From Verrucomicrobiota bacterium (GTDB taxonomy: Bacteria > Verrucomicrobiota > Verrucomicrobiia > Limisphaerales > J093), in contig JAKQDD010000134.1 in the NCBI GenBank assembly GCA_029556615.1, positions 1 through 64,000 on the forward strand: DNA of 64,000 nt, written 5' to 3'. The position numbers and the translations under genes were made by a program. The notes under the pieces are model-generated. The model ran no database searches, was not told the DNA's origin, and saw only the letters and a list, made by a program, of their open reading frames with translations. Position 1 is the stretch's first letter. Each line of letters begins with the position of its first letter. Positions 1 to 10,415 of this stretch are shown here, piece after piece.

Positions 1-321
1 CGCTTGGGTGGGATCGCCGTTCCATAGCAGCAGGTGCAACTGGTGCGGGTCCAGCGAGAGCGCCGCCCCACTCTCCTTCCGGGGCCACGCGGTGAAGCGC
101 CCTTGCGAAAGGCGTTTCTGGCAGAGCCAGAACCCCTGGCCATCGTACATCAGACACTTGAGAGCGTGCCGGCGACGCGAACAAAAGACGAACAGCACCC
201 CCGCCAGGGGATCCGCGTCCAGCACTCGGCGACAGAGGGCTGCCAGCCCGTCAATGCCCTTGCGGAAGTCGACCGGTTCGACCGCCACCAGGATCCGCAT
301 CTGCGGGGTGATCTGGATCAT
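1..321 (-). CDS. tnpB: IS66 family accessory protein TnpB (Orf2), cut by window edge
   Basis: Minus-strand translation MIQITPQMRILVAVEPVDFRKGIDGLAALCRRVLDADPLAGVLFVFCSRRRHALKCLMYDGQGFWLCQKRLSQGRF is typical IS66 TnpB; overlaps tnpA by ATGA. Confidence 0.9.
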   Translation of the reverse strand, partial: MIQITPQMRILVAVEPVDFRKGIDGLAALCRRVLDADPLAGVLFVFCSRRRHALKCLMYDGQGFWLCQKRLSQGRFTAWPRKESGAALSLDPHQLHLLLWNGDPTQA

Positions 322-749
322 CGCGCTCGTCGCCAGAAACTCTCGGCCAGGGCGACCAGCGTCGCGGTGTCCCCGCGCACCCGCAGCGTCATCCGGGCGG
401 CGCCACCCTCGCACAGTTCCACCACCGACTCGCCCCCACCAACCTCGGGAACCTCCACCAGCTTCTCCTCGACAAACTCGGGCCTACAGCGCGCCGACGA
501 AGCTTCGGCCCCGCCGGAGGATGTCACCACCACGGCGGGCGAGCGCGGCGCTACCCGCTCCCGCAGCTTGTAATAGTCCAGCCGCAGGGTGCGGGCCACC
601 CTGCTCGGACCCTCGCTGCGCGCCAGTTCCCTGGCCGCCCGCCACAGGCCCTCAGGCAGACGCGCGCGCCCGGTTTGCCTCCGGCGCCAGGCATGGACTT
701 GCTTTTCCAGTCGGTGAAGGTCGCTCGTCGTAAACGTCTCGGCGCTCAT
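318..749 (-). CDS. tnpA: IS66 family accessory protein TnpA (Orf1)
   Basis: 143 aa with N-terminal HTH and C-terminal MTLRVRGDTATLVALAESFWRR, immediately upstream of tnpB. Confidence 0.8.
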   Translation of the reverse strand: MSAETFTTSDLHRLEKQVHAWRRRQTGRARLPEGLWRAARELARSEGPSRVARTLRLDYYKLRERVAPRSPAVVVTSSGGAEASSARCRPEFVEEKLVEVPEVGGGESVVELCEGGAARMTLRVRGDTATLVALAESFWRRAR

Positions 750-1373
750 GCGTGGTTCGGCTGTTGATCGCTGCCGCAGAACCTACGCCGATCCCGTCCC
801 AGTCTTCACGCACGCTTGCCGAAGCAACACGCTAAACCGGCCTCACCAGCCGGCTAAAGGGACGGAGTTCACCACCCGTCACGCCCGTGTTCCGTAGCGC
901 GTGGTGCCATGAGAGCGGCTCGCCACGTGCGAGGGAGGCTTCTGGAAGTAATCCTTCGACTCGAAGAGTAATCTCCAGATTCTATCCCATGCCATGAAAC
1001 CCAAATGGTGGTTGAATACGGGCGAGCGAGAAACGCTCCGCCGTGTAAACCGGCGGAGTTGTCTGGCTCAAAGCGGGTGCGAGGCGAACCAGGAGCGCCT
1101 CAAATCCCCCGGCGGGATTCGGACCACAGTTCCGCAGTCGCGGGACCCATCGGGTGCAAGGCTCGACAGGTTCGTTTAACGCGCGCTGGCGTCGGGAGCC
1201 TGGCGGTGGTGACATCGACCAGCCGGAGGCGGACAACTTCATGAAAACAACCCCCATCTTTTGCCCCTGCGGCCTGTCGTGCGGAACCCCGACGGGAGTG
1301 GATTCACTGGCCCATTGCACTGGAAGCGGCTCGGTGGTAAACTAACCAGTGAATGGTTAATTTCACGACTGCC

Positions 1374-1637
1374 ATGACTACCGTCAGTGCATTGGACGCC
1401 AAGACCCGTTTCGGGGAATTGCTGGACCGGGTGGTGGCGGGTGAGGAAATTGTGATCACCCGACACGACAAACCGGTGGCCCGTATTCTGCCTGAAGGCC
1501 GGCGCAGTCTGAGGCAGGTCGGTGAGGCCGTGGATACCTTGTTCCGGTTGCGGGGGCGGATCGCTTCCCGCACCAAGGGTGGCCGGGCGCTCACCCAGGG
1601 TGAGATCAAGTCCGCCATCGAGGAGGGGCGCCGGTGA
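1374..1637 (+). CDS. Phd/YefM-type antitoxin
   Basis: MTTVSALDAKTRFGELLDRVVAGEEIVITRHDKPVARILP is a classic Phd/YefM N-terminus; overlaps downstream PIN gene. Confidence 0.9.
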   Translation: MTTVSALDAKTRFGELLDRVVAGEEIVITRHDKPVARILPEGRRSLRQVGEAVDTLFRLRGRIASRTKGGRALTQGEIKSAIEEGRR

Positions 1638-2056
1638 GCCTGCGCTGGGTCGTCGACGCTTCGCTCGGACTGGCGTGGGTGCATCCCCATCAGGCGACGG
1701 TTGAAACGGACCGCCTGCTTCGCCGACTGACTGAAGGCGTAACGCTGGTCGTGCCGGCCCTCTGGTTTCAGGAAATGGCCAACGCCCTGCTGGTTCTGGA
1801 GCGGCGACGGAAGCTCAGAGCGGAGGAGCGTCGAGAGGCGCTCGCCACTCTGGGCGGATTGAACGTTACGGTGGATTTTGAAGGGGCCACGTTGGCTTTC
1901 GGCAAGGTTTCGGAGATGGCGGAGAGATGCGGCCTGTCGGTCTACGATGCCACCTACGTGGAGTTGGCACTCCGCGATGGCCTGCCTTTGGGCACCACCG
2001 ACGAGGCTCTGCGCAAGGCGGCACGCCAGAGCGGCATCCCATTGCTCATTGGATAA
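1634..2056 (+). CDS. VapC-like PIN-domain toxin
   Basis: VVDASLGLAWV...QEMANALLVLERR...YDATYVELALRDGLPLGTTDEALRKAA contains the PIN acidic residues; coupled to antitoxin. Confidence 0.9.
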   Translation: MSLRWVVDASLGLAWVHPHQATVETDRLLRRLTEGVTLVVPALWFQEMANALLVLERRRKLRAEERREALATLGGLNVTVDFEGATLAFGKVSEMAERCGLSVYDATYVELALRDGLPLGTTDEALRKAARQSGIPLLIG

Positions 2057-2478
2057 CCGCGATGCCCGCTGAGGGGCGAACGAGGGGACTTCGGACGCCA
2101 GAATTGCCGTCGATGCACCAGCGAGCGGTCTGCATCCCATGAGCTGTCTTGGCGCTCCAGAAATGGGGTAGCGCCGCTGGAGGCCGAAAGCGAAGCGGGC
2201 CTTGGCTCGCGGCCGGAAGCGTGCGCCTGGGGCCCGTTTCTGGGGCGCGTGGTCACCCTGCCCTGGAGAACCAGAGCCGGTTAGGTCACCCGCCATGCCT
2301 TCCCGCCATAACGCTGTTTGGAGGTGCGTGATGGAGTATCGATGCGAGGCCACTTCGGTGGCCGGGTTCGTTCAGCAACTGGCGGTGGGCAACATCGCCC
2401 ACGGCTATTAAATGCGTTTTCCTTAGGAAAACGCACGATTTCTGGATGATAGACAACGGTTTTAGACTTGCGGAAGGC

Positions 2479-2554
2479 TGGTGGAGCCGAGGGGAGTCGA
2501 ACCCCTGACCCCCACAATGCCATTGTGGTGCTCTACCAACTGAGCTACGACCCC
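2479..2554 (-). tRNA. tRNA-Ala(GGC)
   Basis: Minus strand GGGGTCGTAGCTCAGTTGGTAGAGCACCACAATGGCATTGTGGGGGTCAGGGGTTCGACTCCCCTCGGCTCCACCA; cloverleaf with anticodon GGC and encoded CCA. Confidence 0.95.
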
Positions 2555-2613
2555 AGCCAAAACCGGCGCGCACTCTAGTCCCCGCACGCCCGTTGTCAAA
2601 TCCGAAAGCTCAT

Positions 2614-2880
2614 CCCGGATCCTCGCCTAACGCGTGTGGCGCGAACGTTCGCCATCGGCACCGGGTGGGTTTTCGCCTTGAAGGCGCGTGGGGTGTCGGC
2701 TCCGGGGTGGCCCGCCCGCTCGCGGGCGGGTTCTATAGGGTATGGAGGGGATGGGCCCGCCCTGGGGGCGGGCAGCCAAATCCGCGGGAACCGCTGACGG
2801 GGCGGCTCAGGACGCAGGGTCCAGCCCAGGAGGTTGAGCCGCAAGGGACGCTTACGCGCGGATTTGGGCTCATGCCCACC
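2614..2880 (+). repeat. Left copy of ~230-260 bp inverted repeat
   Basis: Shares long near-identical blocks with the reverse complement of 3897-4122, e.g. CGGATCCTCGCCTAACGCGTG, GGCGCGAACGTTCGCCATCGGC, TTCGCCTTGAAGGCGCGTGGGGTGTCGGCTCCGGGGTGGCCCGCCCGCT. Confidence 0.9.
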
Positions 2881-3841
2881 ACTCCCGCGGCCGGTTCTGG
2901 ATCTCCGGGCTCGCCAGGAGCGTGCGAACCAGGCGCGCGTTGGCGTCCACCTGGAAGTCGAACATGCCGACACAGATGAAGTCGGCGCCGTTCTCGAAAG
3001 CGTAGCGGAAGCCGGCCTCGGGGCGGATGGCGCCGGCGGCGAGGGTTTTGAAGGCGATCCACGGTTTGGTGATGGCCAGCATCGCGCGGATCGTGCGTTC
3101 GGGATCCAGGTCCCAGTAGTTGTCCGCGGGATTGTCGACCACGTCCAGGGTCTGATCCGGACGGCGGGTGGACCAGTAGTTCACGGGATGGAGGGTCTTG
3201 ACGTAGAACTCGGCACCGAGGTTGTCCTTTTCGGATTCGAGGATGACTTCGAGCTTGTGCGCGCCGATCCCGGCGGGCAAACCCTGGCGTCGGACGAGCT
3301 CGACGCAGCGGCCGAGGAGGTCGAGGTGCCCGCTCTTGTACCACTGATCGCCGATGACTCCCTGAACGTAGACGGCCGCGGCGCCGAAGTCGATGGACCG
3401 CTGAATATCCGTTTTCCAGTCGTTGATCTCGGGGTGGCCCTCGGCGATCCACTGGATCTTGCCCCCCTGTTTCCAGTGGCGGGCGAAGAGATCCATGGGC
3501 TTCTTGGCGGGATCGGCGATGATGGTGTTGACGCCCTGGGACTCGAGGCGGGCGAGGGTTTCCAGAACTTTGGCTTCGGTATTGTAGGCGCGCATCAGGG
3601 AAGGCACATAGTGGAGGTCGCGGGAGTGAGCCCAACCGCTGATGAGGTTGCCGCCGGAAATGAGCCGGCTGACGGTCAGCCTGCCCAACTTGCCGTGGGG
3701 GAGCGTGCCGCTCGCGGCCGTGGCCGATGGTGGTCCGGCAGGGGCGGTTGCGGGGTCGGCAGCGTGCGCTGCGGCGGTGGCGGCGGCGGAACCGACGACG
3801 GTTCGGGCGAGGAAGGTGCGGCGTGTCAGTTTCTGGTTCAT
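2870..3841 (-). CDS. Tat-signal secreted protein, aldolase/aldo-keto-reductase-like TIM barrel
   Basis: MNQKLTRRTFLARTVVGSAAATAAAHA twin-arginine signal; body resembles planctomycete/verrucomicrobial secreted Tat proteins. Confidence 0.65.
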   Translation of the reverse strand: MNQKLTRRTFLARTVVGSAAATAAAHAADPATAPAGPPSATAASGTLPHGKLGRLTVSRLISGGNLISGWAHSRDLHYVPSLMRAYNTEAKVLETLARLESQGVNTIIADPAKKPMDLFARHWKQGGKIQWIAEGHPEINDWKTDIQRSIDFGAAAVYVQGVIGDQWYKSGHLDLLGRCVELVRRQGLPAGIGAHKLEVILESEKDNLGAEFYVKTLHPVNYWSTRRPDQTLDVVDNPADNYWDLDPERTIRAMLAITKPWIAFKTLAAGAIRPEAGFRYAFENGADFICVGMFDFQVDANARLVRTLLASPEIQNRPREWWA

Positions 3842-3896
3842 GACGGCGGGCTCCTGCGAGCGGCTCCAGCCTTTCGGACCGCCGGGAGGATGTCAA

Positions 3897-4122
3897 CAGG
3901 CGGGAACCGACCCCAATCCGCGCGTAAGCGTTCGTTGCGGCTCAACCTTCTGGGCTGGCCCAGGCGCCTTGAGCCGCCCCGTCCGGGGTGTCCGCGGATT
4001 GGGAAGCCCGCCCGCCAGCGGGCGGGCCACCCCGGAGCCGACACCCCACGCGCCTTCAAGGCGAAACCCACCAGGAGCCGATGGCGAACGTTCGCGCCGC
4101 ACGCGTTAGGCGAGGATCCGGG
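3897..4122 (-). repeat. Right copy of ~230-260 bp inverted repeat
   Basis: Reverse complement matches 2614-2880. Confidence 0.9.
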
Positions 4123-4200
4123 TTTCGCGCCTGCGCTTGACGGTGGGGGAGGGGCGATCAAGGATGAGCGGGCACGGACTCCGTGTGAAGTGGAGGCACC

Positions 4201-4839
4201 ATGATCAGAACTCGTTGGTCGGCGGTCGGGATGCTGTGGGCGGTTGTCGCGGCTTTCAGTCTTCCCGCGTTTGGGGCGACGATTTCCTGGAAGAACTCGA
4301 GGACCGGGGCGGTCGAGGCGGCACGGAATTCCGCAAGGCTGATTCTCCTGCTCGCCGGGCGCGACACCTGCGGCAATTGTCAGTATATGAAGGAGACGGT
4401 GTGCGAGTCGGCCGGGGTGCGCCCCGTGCTGCAGGCGAACTATGTCTGCTGGTACTGTCCGGTGGACTACTCGACGGAATGGTATGCCTACGCCAGCGGG
4501 CTGGGGAGCTTCACGCTTCCGCTGATTTGCGTGGTGGACCCTGGGGATGCCACGGCGTACCTGGATCGGACCACGGCGACCCAGACGGTGTCCGCGTTCA
4601 GCGGCCGGCTCGGCTCGCACCTGCCGACACAGCCCATCGCCCTCGTCCTGGTGCGCGACACGGTCTCCCACCTTGCCTGGGAGACCGAGAGCCCGATCCG
4701 GTATCGTGTCCTGCGATCGCAGAATCTGAAAGCGTGGTCGTTTGTCGGCGGGATCGTTCCGGGGACCGGGTCCACGGTGAGCATCGATGACACGTATACG
4801 GCCCCGGGTTGTTTCTACAAGGTGCTGGGGTTTCGCTGA
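4201..4839 (+). CDS. Secreted thioredoxin-fold-like protein
   Basis: Signal peptide followed by LILLLAGRDTCGNCQYMKETVC (CxxC in thioredoxin context). Confidence 0.55.
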   Translation: MIRTRWSAVGMLWAVVAAFSLPAFGATISWKNSRTGAVEAARNSARLILLLAGRDTCGNCQYMKETVCESAGVRPVLQANYVCWYCPVDYSTEWYAYASGLGSFTLPLICVVDPGDATAYLDRTTATQTVSAFSGRLGSHLPTQPIALVLVRDTVSHLAWETESPIRYRVLRSQNLKAWSFVGGIVPGTGSTVSIDDTYTAPGCFYKVLGFR

Positions 4840-4891
4840 GCGAGGACGGAGCCAGAGGTTGCCGGCACCGCGGTTGGTCGCGTTCGGTCTG

Positions 4892-7138
4892 CTATTGGGC
4901 AGTCGCAGCGGCTTGGTTGCTCACGGCGCTTTCCGTGTCGATGCCGGCGTCGAAGACCCCGTTGCCATTGCAGTCGTTCCAGGCGGTGACGACGTACGTG
5001 TACGTGACACGGCTGGTGAGCCCGCTGTCCTTGTAGGTCAGGATGCCGGGTCCCACGCCCGCCCGGAACTGGAGCTTACCCGACTGGAGGTAATAGACGC
5101 GGTAGCCGCCGTTGGGGGCCGGGTTGCCCGCGGTCCATGTGAGCGAGACGCTCTTCTTGCCGGCTTTCGCGGTCAGATTGTGAGGAGTTCCCGGCGTCAT
5201 GCACGGCGGCGGGGGAGCGGTCCCCCATGATGCCGTCGCCATGACGTGGGGTTCGGCCATCCCGGTGTTCAGCCAGGCGTTCAGCAAGTTCACGCCTTCG
5301 TTGGCCAGGAACGCGTTCGCGCCCGTGTTCGCCAGGTAAAGAAACTGGACGTACTCCCAGCTGGTCGGCTGATAGAGGAGCTGGATCTGGGCATAGGCAG
5401 CGCCTGTCGGGCGATTGAGGGCGATCTCATCCCAGTAGTTGAAGGTGCCACCGGCCGCCGGTGAGCCGTATTGTGTGGCGGGAACGGGCAGAGCGTTTCG
5501 CGCCCGGGCCTCGTTGTAGGTCATGCCGTACGGTGGGATCCGGTTGTCGGACACGACCGTGTTGTTCAGGACGAAATGGAAGGACTCATGCGTGGTTCCA
5601 GGGGCCTGTGCGGCGAGTTCTGCGAGGGTATACGTCACTGTTCCGCTCACCCGGTCAAAACTGAGAGGCAAGCCTGTGGAGTAGCCCAGGGCGAGGAGTT
5701 GCTTGGCCCATTCCTGGGTGAGCCCGTAGTGCGCTTCGTAGACGATGGTGTCCTCGGGGTCGAGGAGGGTCTTCACCGTGGTGGGCGTACCGTTGATGGT
5801 GACCGTGAGAGGACCGTACGCGCCGTCCTCACGCAGCAGGTTGTCGGTCGCATCATACCATTTGACGTTCAGCCACATTCTGCGGCCTTCAGGATACCCG
5901 GAGATCAACTTGTGTCCGGTCAGATTGAAGATCGTCAGAGTATCGCCCACGACCTTGAGGGACGCCCCCATGTTCAGCTGTTGGATGGCCCGGTCTTTGC
6001 CGGCCTTGAGAGCGTCGATTTGCACGGTTGTCAATCCGCCTCCCAGCCGGAGAGTGCCCTGAGCGTTCTGGTAGAGTATGGCGTCCGGCATCCAGTAATT
6101 GCCGCCGGTCATGTCGTGCAGGGGGAGATCCGGTCGGGTCGGGACGCCGGCCTTGTTGCAGCCGACGCCGGTGGTGGCGCGCAAATGGCAGGTTTGACAG
6201 CTGAAATAGCGCGGGGTGCCGTCGGCGTAATTGCCCTTCGCGCTGTCGAAAGCGGCCTTGATGGCCCCCGCCTTGAGGTCTGCCGGGAGGCCCGCGTAGC
6301 CGCTGACGAGGGTTTGTGACAGGGCGCCGGCCCGGTACTCGCTGTAGGTGCGCTCGACGATGCCGTACTGGAAGGGGAAGTTGTTGAAGGCAGCTTTCTC
6401 GTCGACCGGTGACCCGAGGACTCCGCTGGCGACCACAGGATCAGCGGTGGTTTGTGTCCCGTTGTTATGGGCGAGGTCGCCGACCGCGGGGTTGGAGACG
6501 TCGTGGCACGTGCCGCAGTAGTCGATGTCCCGATGGAACTTCGACTGGATGAACTGGTGGCGTGCGACGGCGTCGCTGTAGGGGCCGAGCTTTTGGTTGC
6601 CGCCCCAGAGGGACTCCATGCCGCTGCCGTAGTAGCCTTGGCCGGCGCCGTTATTGGCGACGAACGGCGGGTTCATCATTCCGAGGAGCTCCAGGTTGTT
6701 GGGGTTGGTCATCTTGTGGCAATTGTCGCATTCCACGCCGTCGGCATCCCCGGCGAGGAGACCGGAGCCGTCGGTGGGAGTGGACCGACCGCCATACCAA
6801 CCGCCGGTGCTGTGACAGCGGATGCAGAGGTCACCCGAGCCGTCGAAGTCCTGCTCGGCAATCGCCAGCGTGGCCCAGAAGATCGGGTCGCGGCCCGCAT
6901 TGGCCATCATGCTACCGCGCCAGTTGAAGGCGGGTTCGACGGCTCGATTGTAGCCGCCGTGGCAGTTGTCGCATTTGTCCGGCGACTCCAAGTTGCCGAC
7001 TTCGCCGGGCTGAGTGCCGGGCTGTTGGATCTCGTTGGGGACCACCAAGGCGGCCAGGGCGATGGAGAGGCCGAGGAGTGCCGAGGCGGCGACGATATTG
7101 CGAGGCATCCGTTTCATGAGCGTTCCTGTGGTTCTCAT
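4892..7138 (-). CDS. Multihaem c-type cytochrome with C-terminal fibronectin type III domain
   Basis: Five CxxCH motifs (CDNCH, CIRCH, CDNCH, CGTCH, CQTCH); signal anchor MKRMPRNIVAASALLGLSIALAAL; FN3-like LTAKAGKKSVSLTWTAGNPAPNGGYRVYY. Upstream part of the ORF is antisense to the next gene. Confidence 0.8.
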   Translation of the reverse strand: MRTTGTLMKRMPRNIVAASALLGLSIALAALVVPNEIQQPGTQPGEVGNLESPDKCDNCHGGYNRAVEPAFNWRGSMMANAGRDPIFWATLAIAEQDFDGSGDLCIRCHSTGGWYGGRSTPTDGSGLLAGDADGVECDNCHKMTNPNNLELLGMMNPPFVANNGAGQGYYGSGMESLWGGNQKLGPYSDAVARHQFIQSKFHRDIDYCGTCHDVSNPAVGDLAHNNGTQTTADPVVASGVLGSPVDEKAAFNNFPFQYGIVERTYSEYRAGALSQTLVSGYAGLPADLKAGAIKAAFDSAKGNYADGTPRYFSCQTCHLRATTGVGCNKAGVPTRPDLPLHDMTGGNYWMPDAILYQNAQGTLRLGGGLTTVQIDALKAGKDRAIQQLNMGASLKVVGDTLTIFNLTGHKLISGYPEGRRMWLNVKWYDATDNLLREDGAYGPLTVTINGTPTTVKTLLDPEDTIVYEAHYGLTQEWAKQLLALGYSTGLPLSFDRVSGTVTYTLAELAAQAPGTTHESFHFVLNNTVVSDNRIPPYGMTYNEARARNALPVPATQYGSPAAGGTFNYWDEIALNRPTGAAYAQIQLLYQPTSWEYVQFLYLANTGANAFLANEGVNLLNAWLNTGMAEPHVMATASWGTAPPPPCMTPGTPHNLTAKAGKKSVSLTWTAGNPAPNGGYRVYYLQSGKLQFRAGVGPGILTYKDSGLTSRVTYTYVVTAWNDCNGNGVFDAGIDTESAVSNQAAATAQ

Positions 7139-7199
7139 GCCAACCGCCGCGACGCCCCAACCCTGCCGACAATGCCTGCATTCAGGCCGGTCACGAGCA

Positions 7200-8567
7200 T
7201 CACGACGGGCTGTTGGTGCCCTTATGCAGCACTCGTCCGAGCGTGTCGAGTCCCAAAAGCCCCATGGGGAAGTCCTCGAGCAGGCCGGCGGGATTGAATG
7301 GGAGGGGGCGCGGCGGGCCGCAGGGGTCGAGCAGGCCGGCGGCGGCTGGATCTTCGAGGCAGTTGGCCGACACCAGGAGGTGCTCGACGGATAACGTGTC
7401 CCGGATGCGGACCACACGCGCTTGCTCCGGATCGTCCACGGCCAAGGTCGAGAGAGCCGCCTCGATGGCGTCGCGGTCGGTCTCGAAGTGGATGGGGATC
7501 TTGGCGCCCTGGATCGAGAGGGCAGTGAGTGCGTTGGTGATGGTGGCGCGGGGATCGATGCTGTGGACCAGTCGGGCCGTGGTGAAATCGGCCATGCCGA
7601 TGCCGATGGCATTGCCGTGGCTCTCCGGGGTGAGGTCGCGGACGAACACGCGCCGGACATGCGGATGACGATGCGGTTCGTCCTCGGCGAGGGAGTATCC
7701 GTGGATGCGGCGGCCGATGACGGCGGGGTCCATGCCGGTGCCACTGAGGTTCTTCCCCATGCGATCCACGATGAGGAGATCGATTTCCGCGAAGGGCAAT
7801 CGGGGCATCAGGGCGTTGGCCTGGGCACAGAGGTCGGGTTCCTCCGCCTCGATCCGGTCCGGGGGCAGGACGACCAGGCGGGCCAGCTCGTGCCGGGGGC
7901 CTTCGACGATCCCGATTCCCGCGCGGAGCGGCAGGTGGCGGAGCAGGAGGCTGGCGGATTCGCGGAGAACGACCTCGTGACCGTGGCGGCTGCCGGCGCG
8001 GTGGAACGTCGCCGCGCCGGTGGGCTTGCCGAGGCCCACCACGAGCATCTTGAGCAGGCCGCTGCCCAGGCGGCCGCCGAAATCCGTGTGAGGCTTGATG
8101 CGGTTGATCAGGATCAGGGCGTCAGCCCGCAGCGCCGGGGTGCTGCAGACCACGAGGGTCCCGAGGGGTGTGGATCCGATCGAGGTGACGTCGAGTGAGG
8201 CGTCGATCGGGATCCCGAGACGCTCGCTCGTGACGCCGTACCCGGCGAGCAGCGCGGTTTGGCCCTCGGCGGTGGCGCCGCCGTGGCTCCCCATGGCGGG
8301 GATGAGGAACGGGCTCAGCCTGGCGGAGCGGAGCGTCTCGATCGTGGCGGACACGAGGGTGTCGAGGCCCGTGATGCCGCGGCTGCCGACCGCCACGGCG
8401 ACCCGTGCACCGGGTTCGAGTCCGGACAGAAGTGGCGTGAGCTGGCCGCGGATCTCGCGGGGAGCGTCCACGGGTGTCATCGGAGCGTAGCGCTGGCGCA
8501 CGGGCACGAGGTCCGGCAACCGGCATGGCTTTCCCTCGACGGCTGGCGGCGGGAGGACCTGGGGCAT
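7200..8567 (-). CDS. LarA/DUF2088-like (nickel-pincer lactate racemase family-like) protein
   Basis: VAVAVGSRGITGLDTLV...FLIPAMGSHGGATAEGQ...NRIKPHTDF resembles LarA N-domain family proteins. Confidence 0.6.
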   Translation of the reverse strand: MPQVLPPPAVEGKPCRLPDLVPVRQRYAPMTPVDAPREIRGQLTPLLSGLEPGARVAVAVGSRGITGLDTLVSATIETLRSARLSPFLIPAMGSHGGATAEGQTALLAGYGVTSERLGIPIDASLDVTSIGSTPLGTLVVCSTPALRADALILINRIKPHTDFGGRLGSGLLKMLVVGLGKPTGAATFHRAGSRHGHEVVLRESASLLLRHLPLRAGIGIVEGPRHELARLVVLPPDRIEAEEPDLCAQANALMPRLPFAEIDLLIVDRMGKNLSGTGMDPAVIGRRIHGYSLAEDEPHRHPHVRRVFVRDLTPESHGNAIGIGMADFTTARLVHSIDPRATITNALTALSIQGAKIPIHFETDRDAIEAALSTLAVDDPEQARVVRIRDTLSVEHLLVSANCLEDPAAAGLLDPCGPPRPLPFNPAGLLEDFPMGLLGLDTLGRVLHKGTNSPS

Positions 8568-8603
8568 GGGAGGAGGGGAACGTTGGGGCAGCGCCGTGGG
8601 GGG

Positions 8604-10415
8604 TCACGGACGACCCGGGACGGATCCGGTTGGGGGCGGGTTGGTCCGCGGCGCGAGGCGGTCGAGTTTCTCCTGGTACTCCTCAGCCAGGCGGGATTGT
8701 TCCAGTGCACGCGCCAACGGGATGGCCTCGCGGTAGATCGTGGCGAGACTGCCGAACTTGGGATTGTCCTTCAGGAACCGGGCGTAGGCGGCGAGCGCAT
8801 CGGAGTCGCGCTTGAGTTTCACCAACGTGCGTGCGATGGCGAGCTGGAGGGCCTGGCGTTGGACCGGGGTGGTCGGGAGTTTGCTGGCGGCGTTCAGCGC
8901 CTCGAGAGCGCGGGAGGCGTTGTCCGAGAGGAGGAGAAGGTCCGCGAGCTTCTGCTGGAGCAAGGCGCTGGTGCGTGTCTCCGGGGCCGCCTGAAGGGAC
9001 GCGATCGCCTGAGCAGGGGAATCTCCTCCGGCGAGCCGGCGATTGACGGCATGCAGGAGGACCCAATCGGAGGGCGTGCGGCGCGAGGTGGTGTCCGGGG
9101 CGTTGGCGGCGGCGCCTGGGACGCGGGGCCGGTACAAGGGATCGCCGAGGAGGGTCGCCTGCCAGGAGAGGGCGGGCAGGGCGCAGTAGGCGGCTTCTCC
9201 GAAGGTGGCGCCTTCCTTGAGGAGTTTGGAGTAGAGGACGCCGACTTGGACAGTGGTATCGAGGAACGGTTCGTGCACATAGCCGATGGTGGCGGCGGCG
9301 CCGGAGGCGAGCAGGTTGCCGACCCATGAGCTGGCGTTGCGGATCGTGTTGGCGTTGTAGGAATGAAGATGGTAGGCGATCGCGCCGGGCTGGAATTCAG
9401 CGCCACCTGCCAGAAACGGCCCGGAGGGGGAACCGTCGTACCAGCCGGCGTAGAGCGCGATCTGGGGCATGAGCGTGGCGGCGTCGAAGGTGCCCGGGAG
9501 GTTGTCCACGGCACACTCGAAGCCCAGGTCGCGGGCGACGGTCGCGGCCGCGTTGATCCAGTCGTCGCCCCGCTTGTATCCGCTCTCGGTGAGGTTGCGG
9601 GTGTCGAAGTAGGCCCGGCCACAGAGGCCTCGAGCCTCGGCCTCGATCGCCTTGTCGACCAGGCTGCGGGCGACGCTGGCGCTGGGCCCGTCAAGGCGGG
9701 TCACCATCAGCAGGCCATTGGTGGGATGCAGCCGGGAGAAATTCGTGAAGCCGAAAAAGGGGTTCTTGGCGGGGCCCGCGATGGAGAGCTTGCGATCCAG
9801 CAGGGGCAGGAGCGCGAGCTCGCTGTCGACGGCGGCGTGATTCTGCTGCATCGGAACGCCGGGCTTGGCGGCGGCGGGCGGGGGCGCGTTGGTGTCTTCG
9901 GCGATCTTTGCGGGCACGCCGTAGCAGAGGGCGAGATACCGGATCCGGGCTTGGACTGGGATGCGAATGACCTCGCCGGGGCGGTTGGTGGTGGCGGGTC
10001 GGATGGCGGAGTAGAAAGAGACCAGCTTGCGGCGGTCGAGTTCCTGGATGAGGGGTTCCTGGAGCTGGGCGCGGAACTCGGCGCGCGTCATGGTCTCGCC
10101 CTTGGGCAGGGGCAGACCGATGACGTGCGTGGCAGGCAGACCGCGCACGCGGGCGTAGTGTTCAGCGACGAGGCGCGAGTCCGGGGCGACGTTGGCGTTG
10201 TAGACGACGGCGACGGGCGGGGGCACGGACTCGGAGGCGGCGGCTGCGGTCTTGCCGGTGATTGAGGCAAGAGCCGCTGCGGTGGTGAGCACGAGGGTCC
10301 GTCCCCAGGCTGTCAAAACTGAAAAGCGGCGGCGCATCACAAGCATGAGACGGTGGAATTGGCCCGTCTCTTCAGCCTCGAGCCTTGGGTGGATGGAAGG
10401 AGGCAGGGTGTTCAC
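8604..10415 (-). CDS. TIGR03790-family protein
   Basis: [47 protein letters not shown] is diagnostic of the family. Confidence 0.8.
   Translation of the reverse strand: MNTLPPSIHPRLEAEETGQFHRLMLVMRRRFSVLTAWGRTLVLTTAAALASITGKTAAAASESVPPPVAVVYNANVAPDSRLVAEHYARVRGLPATHVIGLPLPKGETMTRAEFRAQLQEPLIQELDRRKLVSFYSAIRPATTNRPGEVIRIPVQARIRYLALCYGVPAKIAEDTNAPPPAAAKPGVPMQQNHAAVDSELALLPLLDRKLSIAGPAKNPFFGFTNFSRLHPTNGLLMVTRLDGPSASVARSLVDKAIEAEARGLCGRAYFDTRNLTESGYKRGDDWINAAATVARDLGFECAVDNLPGTFDAATLMPQIALYAGWYDGSPSGPFLAGGAEFQPGAIAYHLHSYNANTIRNASSWVGNLLASGAAATIGYVHEPFLDTTVQVGVLYSKLLKEGATFGEAAYCALPALSWQATLLGDPLYRPRVPGAAANAPDTTSRRTPSDWVLLHAVNRRLAGGDSPAQAIASLQAAPETRTSALLQQKLADLLLLSDNASRALEALNAASKLPTTPVQRQALQLAIARTLVKLKRDSDALAAYARFLKDNPKFGSLATIYREAIPLARALEQSRLAEEYQEKLDRLAPRTNPPPTGSVPGRP

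Larger units (their letters stand above)
1..900 (-). mobile_element. IS66-family insertion sequence, partial (tnpC expected beyond left edge)
   Basis: tnpA-tnpB order; terminal inverted repeat not resolved, so right boundary approximate. Confidence 0.7.

Noticed and set aside
1861-1880. GAACGTTACGG in the VapC gene resembling the phage boundary motif
   Set aside because: Only ~10 bp match, inside a conserved coding sequence outside the prophage; likely chance.
2286-2573. ORF MRAGFGWGRSSVGRAPQWHCGGQGFDSPRLH
   Set aside because: Typical artefact ORF produced by translating through a tRNA gene (tRNA-Ala at 2479-2554).
2834-4204. 456 aa plus-strand ORF
   Set aside because: Antisense to a well-supported Tat-signal gene; high-GC shadow ORF.
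7139-7744. N-terminal extension of the multihaem cytochrome ORF
   Set aside because: Low-complexity Ser/Pro/Arg sequence antiframe to the LarA-like gene; true start lies at 7117 or 7138.
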